Assembly: GCF_020829685.1 (NCBI RefSeq)
Contig: NZ_JAIVFR010000183.1
Span: 1-9,533, forward strand
Direction: 5' to 3'
Origin: Nostoc sp. CHAB 5715
GTDB lineage: Bacteria; Cyanobacteriota; Cyanobacteriia; Cyanobacteriales; Nostocaceae
DNA length: 9,533 nt
In this document: one piece after another, positions 6,766-9,533 of the stretch
How positions within the stretch are numbered: the stretch's first letter is position 1
How the letters are laid out: each line of letters begins with the position of its first letter
Notes under the pieces: model-generated
What the model saw: the letters and a program-made list of their open reading frames with translations, nothing else
What the model was told of the DNA's origin: nothing
The model's database searches: none
Translations under genes and position numbers: made by a program

Positions 6766-7419
6766 ATGGGAATTCAGAATTTGTTTGCAGCAGGTGGTAT
6801 CGTCATGTGGCCCCTGTTGGCGTTTTCGGTGTTGGGTGTGGCACTGATCATCGAGCGGATTAGGTTTTGGGTAAAAATCAATCAGCGTCAAAACCGGGTG
6901 GTGCGAGATGTTTTGAATCTCTACCGTCTCGATAATGTTGTCGGTGCAATGGATAAACTTCAGAAAAACGCAGATTTGCCACTCGCCCGGATTTTTCTAG
7001 CGGCTTTAGAATTAGAGGAGCCAAATCCAGAGGAATTTCGTTTGGCGTTAGAAAGCGAAGCCCAGGCTGAGATACCTGTGTTAAAACGTTTTCAAAACCT
7101 TTTCGAGACAATCATTAGTCTGGCACCACTGTTAGGTCTTCTCGGCACAGTATTAGGATTGATAACTTCCTTTGCTTCCCTAAATCTTGGTGATGTGGGA
7201 GGTACTAAAACGGCAAGTGTTACGGCTGGGATTAGTGAAGCCCTAGTATCAACAGCATCAGGATTGATCGTTGCTATATTCATACTCATGTTTGCCAATA
7301 CCTTCCGGGGACTGTATCAACGGCAAATTGCACTAATTCAAGAGTATGGGGGACAGCTAGAATTACTTTACCGCCGTCGCTATGAACGAGGAGAAAAAAC
7401 GTATGCGTCTACAAGATGA
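6766..7419 (+). CDS. exbB: ExbB / TolQ / MotA family proton-channel protein
   Basis: A 217-residue inner-membrane protein that, with ExbD, forms the proton-driven motor powering TonB. Three membrane helices are seen at about 10-30, 115-137 and 158-180, with a cytoplasmic loop between the first and second. The two conserved signatures are APLLGLLGTVLG (120-131) and GISEALVSTASGLIVA (155-170), the latter including the Thr that lines the proton path in the family. Length fits ExbB. ATG 6766 is preceded by AGAGG at 6-nt spacing and starts directly before the first helix. Its 3' end overlaps exbD, indicating translational coupling. It is divergent from the TonB gene. TolQ is the close alternative, but a TonB partner next door and no TolA, TolB or Pal gene favour ExbB. 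Confidence 0.93.
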   Translation: MGIQNLFAAGGIVMWPLLAFSVLGVALIIERIRFWVKINQRQNRVVRDVLNLYRLDNVVGAMDKLQKNADLPLARIFLAALELEEPNPEEFRLALESEAQAEIPVLKRFQNLFETIISLAPLLGLLGTVLGLITSFASLNLGDVGGTKTASVTAGISEALVSTASGLIVAIFILMFANTFRGLYQRQIALIQEYGGQLELLYRRRYERGEKTYASTR

Positions 7420-7804
7420 ACCAGATATTCCAGCACAGATCAATATTGTGCCAATGATTGACGTGATATTTGCAATTTTGACATTTTTCATCATGTCAAC
7501 TCTGTTTTTAACACGTTCAGAAGGTTTACCAGTAAATTTACCGAAGGCAGCCACAGCAAAACAACAACAAGTTCCTACTAAAATTACTATCACGGTAGAT
7601 GAACAAGGAGTAGTAAGCTTGAACCGCAAACAAGTTGCAGTTGATGATTTAACAGCGCAAGTGCGGACTTTAATTGGTTCTAACTCAGAAATGTTAGTGA
7701 TTATTAATGCTGATGAAAAAGTTGGTCACGGTCAGGTGGTAGCTGTGATGGATCGGGTACGTGAGGTTCCTGGGGCAAAATTAGCGATCGCTACCCAAAA
7801 ATAA
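7403..7804 (+). CDS. exbD: ExbD / TolR family motor protein
   Basis: A 133-residue protein with the ExbD layout: a short cytoplasmic N-terminus, one membrane helix (about 16-38) containing the conserved proton-carrying Asp in VPMIDVIFAILTFFIM (Asp20), and a periplasmic domain with KITITVDEQGVVSLN and a C-terminal part that includes LVIINADEKVGHGQVVAVMD. It pairs with ExbB in the TonB motor. An in-frame ATG at 7382 would add seven residues, but GAGGAG lies 9 nt before ATG 7403 and family members start close to this Met, so 7403 was chosen. It overlaps the end of exbB by 17 nt (38 nt if the earlier ATG is used), a classic coupled pair. It faces the thioesterase gene end to end across 82 bp. Confidence 0.93.
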   Translation: MRLQDEPDIPAQINIVPMIDVIFAILTFFIMSTLFLTRSEGLPVNLPKAATAKQQQVPTKITITVDEQGVVSLNRKQVAVDDLTAQVRTLIGSNSEMLVIINADEKVGHGQVVAVMDRVREVPGAKLAIATQK

Positions 7805-7825
7805 ACAGTAGAAATATTGTACATA

Positions 7826-7880
7826 AGAAGTTGAGCGAGTCAGGAAAATTCTATATTCTGACTCCTAACTCCTTCTTCTG
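7826..7880. terminator. Bidirectional hairpin between exbD and the thioesterase gene
   Basis: GAGTCAG (7837-7843) pairs with CTGACTC (7858-7864), extended by AA/TT and, after a small mismatch, by AGAAG (about 7826-7830) with CTTCT (about 7873-7878). The two genes converge here, so one stem could end transcription from both sides. A long U-run is lacking. Confidence 0.5.
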
Positions 7881-7886
7881 TCATGA

Positions 7887-8654
7887 CTAGTACGAGCTAC
7901 GCTGACGCATTTGTAATTCTTGAGATATAAGTTTAAGTAATAATTCTTGCTGTGAATGGATAAAAAAGTGGTCACTGTTGAACTCATGTAATGAGAAAGC
8001 AGCGATGGTCTGCTCTCGCCATGCTTGCAGTTCCTCATGACTAACTTCTTGGTCTTGCAAACCACCAAAAACAGTAATAGGACACTCCAGTGGCTGTTTT
8101 TGAGTGTAAATATAAGTTTCTATAACTGCAAAATCTGCCCGCAAAATGGGAAGGAATATCTGCATCAGTTCCATACTTTCTAGTACTGCTTTGGGTGTAC
8201 CGTTAAGACTGCGTAGCTCACCCTGCAAATCAGGGTCTGATAAAATGTGGAGGGGTGCTTTTGTGGGCGGGATTTGCGGGGCGCGACGAGCAGATATGAA
8301 GAGGTGAAAGGGAGCAAGACTATACTGACGAAGTAGATGGGTCAACTCAAAGCTAACTAATCCGCCCATACTGTGACCGAAGAAGGCGAATGGTTTGTCT
8401 AAGTATGGCATGAGAAATGGAGCGATCGCTTCAACAAGAGATTTTAATCGCGTCAATGGTGCTGACTGAATCTGTCTTCCCCGTCCCGGATATTCCACAG
8501 CACAGACTTCCACATTACTAGGTAGATTATTAGGCCATGTGCGAAAAATCGCCGAGTTACCACCAGCGTAGGGGAAGCAGAATAAACGCAAGTTGGCTTG
8601 AGGATTTGGTTGGGGACAGATAACCCAGGAATTGAAGCTTGGTGTAGTTGTCAT
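7887..8654 (-). CDS. Type II thioesterase (GrsT/TycF-like alpha/beta hydrolase)
   Basis: A 255-residue cytoplasmic hydrolase of the family that removes wrong or stalled acyl groups from carrier proteins of non-ribosomal peptide and polyketide synthases. Hallmarks are LFCFPYAGGNSAIFRTW (24-40) with the oxyanion-hole region, EYPGRGR (54-60), the nucleophile elbow GHSMGG with Ser95, the acid FGGLQDQEVS with Asp201, and SDHFF with His229. Length is typical (240-260). No synthetase gene is visible in the window, so its partner must lie elsewhere or it may act alone. The start ATG is certain from the N-terminus, but the leader is odd: a MITE begins 3 bp upstream and its 5-bp target duplication includes the first two bases of the start codon. 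The native leader has therefore been displaced by 98 bp, and no Shine-Dalgarno is seen in the MITE end. Expression may be altered. Confidence 0.92.
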   Translation of the reverse strand: MTTTPSFNSWVICPQPNPQANLRLFCFPYAGGNSAIFRTWPNNLPSNVEVCAVEYPGRGRQIQSAPLTRLKSLVEAIAPFLMPYLDKPFAFFGHSMGGLVSFELTHLLRQYSLAPFHLFISARRAPQIPPTKAPLHILSDPDLQGELRSLNGTPKAVLESMELMQIFLPILRADFAVIETYIYTQKQPLECPITVFGGLQDQEVSHEELQAWREQTIAAFSLHEFNSDHFFIHSQQELLLKLISQELQMRQRSSY

Positions 8655-8657
8655 AAT

Positions 8658-8750
8658 TAGGACTTACGCAAAAATCGCCCAAAAGCTTAATTTGTCGAAC
8701 CGCCAAGACGCCAAGAACGCCAAGAATTCGTAGAGCGTGCGTAAGTCCTA
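8658..8750 (-). mobile_element. MITE copy 2, uninterrupted 93-bp form, abutting the thioesterase start
   Basis: It has the same perfect 13-bp ends TAGGACTTACGCA / TGCGTAAGTCCTA as copy 1. Direct repeat ATAAT stands on both sides (8653-8657 and 8751-8755). Read on the minus strand it equals copy 1 minus its 55-bp insert, with one mismatch (C for T at the GATAAATT site). There is no ORF. Beyond it, 8751-8849 is an AT-rich stretch leading to the subtilase remnant, with only weak -10-like hexamers on both strands. Confidence 0.9.
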
Positions 8751-8849
8751 ATAATAAACCGTATATGACCAGTTTTGCACTTTATATCATGTCCGCATAA
8801 TTAATTATGATTCCTATAGTCAGCATATAGATATAATCAGGAGTGTTTG

Positions 8850-9008
8850 ATGAGTGTCTACATTATTCGACCTAAAGTAACATCAGTAGCGCGATCGCTA
8901 AAACGGAGTTTATTCATCAGTTCAAGGTGGTGGTTATGAAGCTTGGGACGGAACTTCAATGGCAACCCCAATCGTTTCTGGTGTAGCAGCGTTAATCTTA
9001 GAGAAGTA
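8850..9008 (+). pseudogene. Remnant of a subtilisin-like (S8) protease gene
   Basis: In the frame of 8902-9008 the DNA reads NGVYSSVQGGGYEAWDG then TSMATPIVSGVAALILEKY. G-T-S-M-A-T-P is the catalytic-serine signature of subtilases (the Ser after GT), followed by the usual buried helix. The Asp- and His-containing parts of the catalytic domain are missing, and an in-frame TAA lies at 8899. An ATG at 8850 with AGGAG six nt upstream looks like a genuine gene start, but its frame (29 codons, MSVYIIRPKV onward) differs from the protease frame. This suggests that the original 5' end and the Ser region were joined by deletion. The homology stops at about 9008, where NACHT sequence starts in another frame. 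The motif is unmistakable; the joining history is inferred. Confidence 0.75.
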
Positions 9009-9118
9009 TAGTTGTGTCAGTTGCCATTTAACGCAGAATTTACTACCAAAGCCTTACAAGAAGGTAAGTTATTAATTTTGCTAGATGGTTTGGATGAAGT
9101 ACCAACCGTAAACACCGA

Positions 9119-9262
9119 CAGGACTTACGCACAGGTAACGGAAAATAAAATCGAACCACAGAGAAGCCAGTGCGCCCTTGCGGTTCCCCGACTTGAAGCA
9201 ACTGGCGCGACGCAGAGGGCACGAAGAAATAAGAGTTTCAGAGAGTTTTTGCGTAAGTCCTA
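9119..9262 (+). mobile_element. MITE copy 3, a divergent 144-bp member, inserted in the NACHT remnant
   Basis: The ends are CAGGACTTACGCA (9119-9131, first base changed from T) and TGCGTAAGTCCTA (9250-9262). The direct repeat ACCGA is found at 9114-9118 and 9263-9267. Only the tips are shared with copies 1 and 2 (TAGGACTTACGCAC on one side, TTTTTGCGTAAGTCCTA on the other); the interior differs and is rich in CACAGAG / CGCAGAG words. There is no sensible ORF of its own. Confidence 0.85.
9166..9206. repeat. Palindromic repeat nested inside MITE copy 3
   Basis: Inverted ends GCCAGT (9166-9171) and ACTGGC (9201-9206) enclose a C/G-rich centre with GGTTCCCC. The outline CCAGTGC...ACTGG and the length (about 40 bp) match the palindrome nested in MITE copy 1. 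Its exact borders cannot be set because no uninterrupted version of this MITE subtype is in the window. Confidence 0.55.
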
Positions 9263-9368
9263 ACCGATTTATTAATTAGGCAGATTCAAATTTTTGTTGA
9301 GCAATTATTTTTTCATTACAGCTATTTTCAGGTAAATAGACCACGCGGTAGGGGTAAAGCGCATTGCT

Positions 9369-9533
9369 CATTGGTGTCAACTTAAGCTAAAAGTAGCTTA
9401 ACTGAAAGCTTCCTCACCCGCCTCGAACTAAAGTTCAAGGCTCATAGCTAAAGTCTACTGAAGTAGACTAAAGATTTTTCAGATTATTTAGTCATCTTTA
9501 GATGACTTTCGCTATTAGCAAGGAACTTCAGTT
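9369..9533. repeat. Structured dispersed repeat, copy B (cut by the window end)
   Basis: It starts with CATTGGTGTCAACTTAAGC and follows repeat A through CTCACCCGCCT and the same chain of hairpins: GAACTAAAGTTC, the perfect AGTCTACT-GA-AGTAGACT, AGTCATCT-TT-AGATGACT (the two arms sharing bases) and the first half of the GCAAGGAACT stem at the window edge. It lacks the 53-bp palindrome of copy A. Between the NACHT remnant and this repeat (9305-9368) nothing else is recognised. Confidence 0.7.

Larger units (their letters stand above)
9012..9304 (+). pseudogene. Remnant of a NACHT-type NTPase gene, split by a MITE
   Basis: Frame 9012-9118 encodes FTTKALQEG followed by LLILLDGLDEVP, the extended Walker B segment of NACHT ATPases. 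It is then broken by MITE copy 3 (9119-9262). Continuing after the second target duplication, and counting one ACCGA only, the same frame goes on as D-LLIRQIQIFVEQ (to 9304), which fits the helix following Walker B in these proteins. The Walker A part is missing upstream, where S8 protease sequence abuts, and recognisable similarity is lost after 9304. NACHT proteins are STAND signal-transducing NTPases, many of them antiviral sensors with attached effectors such as proteases. Whether the adjoining protease piece came from the same gene is unknown. Confidence 0.72.

Noticed and set aside
6644..6847. 67-codon frame starting in the tonB-exbB spacer
   Set aside because: It overlaps the certain exbB start out of phase, has no ribosome site and no recognisable protein features.
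9012..9263. An 83-residue protein running from the NACHT piece into MITE 3
   Set aside because: The second half is translated repeat DNA; only the part before the ACCGA duplication is gene-derived.

Overview
The window looks like chromosomal DNA of a filamentous, probably Nostocales-type cyanobacterium (Nostoc/Anabaena/Calothrix relatives). The reasons are nine complete HIP1 octamers GCGATCGC (117, 2861, 3198, 5305, 6087, 6505, 7784, 8422, 8891), a cyanophycinase gene, a cyanobacterial-style TonB/ExbB/ExbD set, and many short palindromic and MITE-like repeats. No rRNA, tRNA, CRISPR array or complete autonomous insertion sequence was seen.

Left block (1-3309, + strand): a glutathione S-transferase gene broken by an in-frame TAA at codon 21, an FMN-dependent monooxygenase of the NtaA/SnaA/DszA group, a 148-bp MITE, and a TauE/SafE (TSUP) family permease. 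A monooxygenase that may release sulfite, a GST-like protein and a possible sulfite or organosulfonate exporter would fit organosulfur metabolism, but that link is inferred.

Middle block (3310-4879): a cyanophycinase gene (cphB, - strand) with no cyanophycin synthetase beside it, preceded by a doubtful 104-residue reading frame carrying a GC-rich dispersed repeat. Then comes a repeat-filled spacer holding a structured element (repeat A) that has itself been invaded by a smaller palindrome.

Ton block (4880-7886): a large TonB-like protein (- strand) divergent from an overlapping exbB-exbD pair (+ strand). The 353-bp spacer carries a candidate promoter for each direction, and the exbB-side promoter overlaps a Fur-box-like core. 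TonB is unusual: a 14-Gly run, a long Gly-Ser-Thr-Ile repeat, and a 145-residue Arg/Gln-rich tail after the TonB domain. The three genes would form an inner-membrane motor energising outer-membrane uptake of siderophores or similar ligands.

Right block (7887-9533): a type II thioesterase (- strand) with no visible NRPS/PKS, whose start codon overlaps the target-site duplication of a second MITE. Next are fragments of a subtilisin-like protease and a NACHT-type NTPase, the latter split by a third MITE, and finally a second copy of the structured element (repeat B), cut by the window end.

The most notable structure is in the repeats. Three MITEs share TAGGACTTACGCA-type inverted ends and each has a perfect 5-bp direct repeat at its borders (AATAC, ATAAT, ACCGA). 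Removing the third MITE and one duplication restores the NACHT reading frame. Three host repeats each appear to contain a nested small palindrome, directly demonstrated for MITE 1 by its uninterrupted twin, MITE 2.
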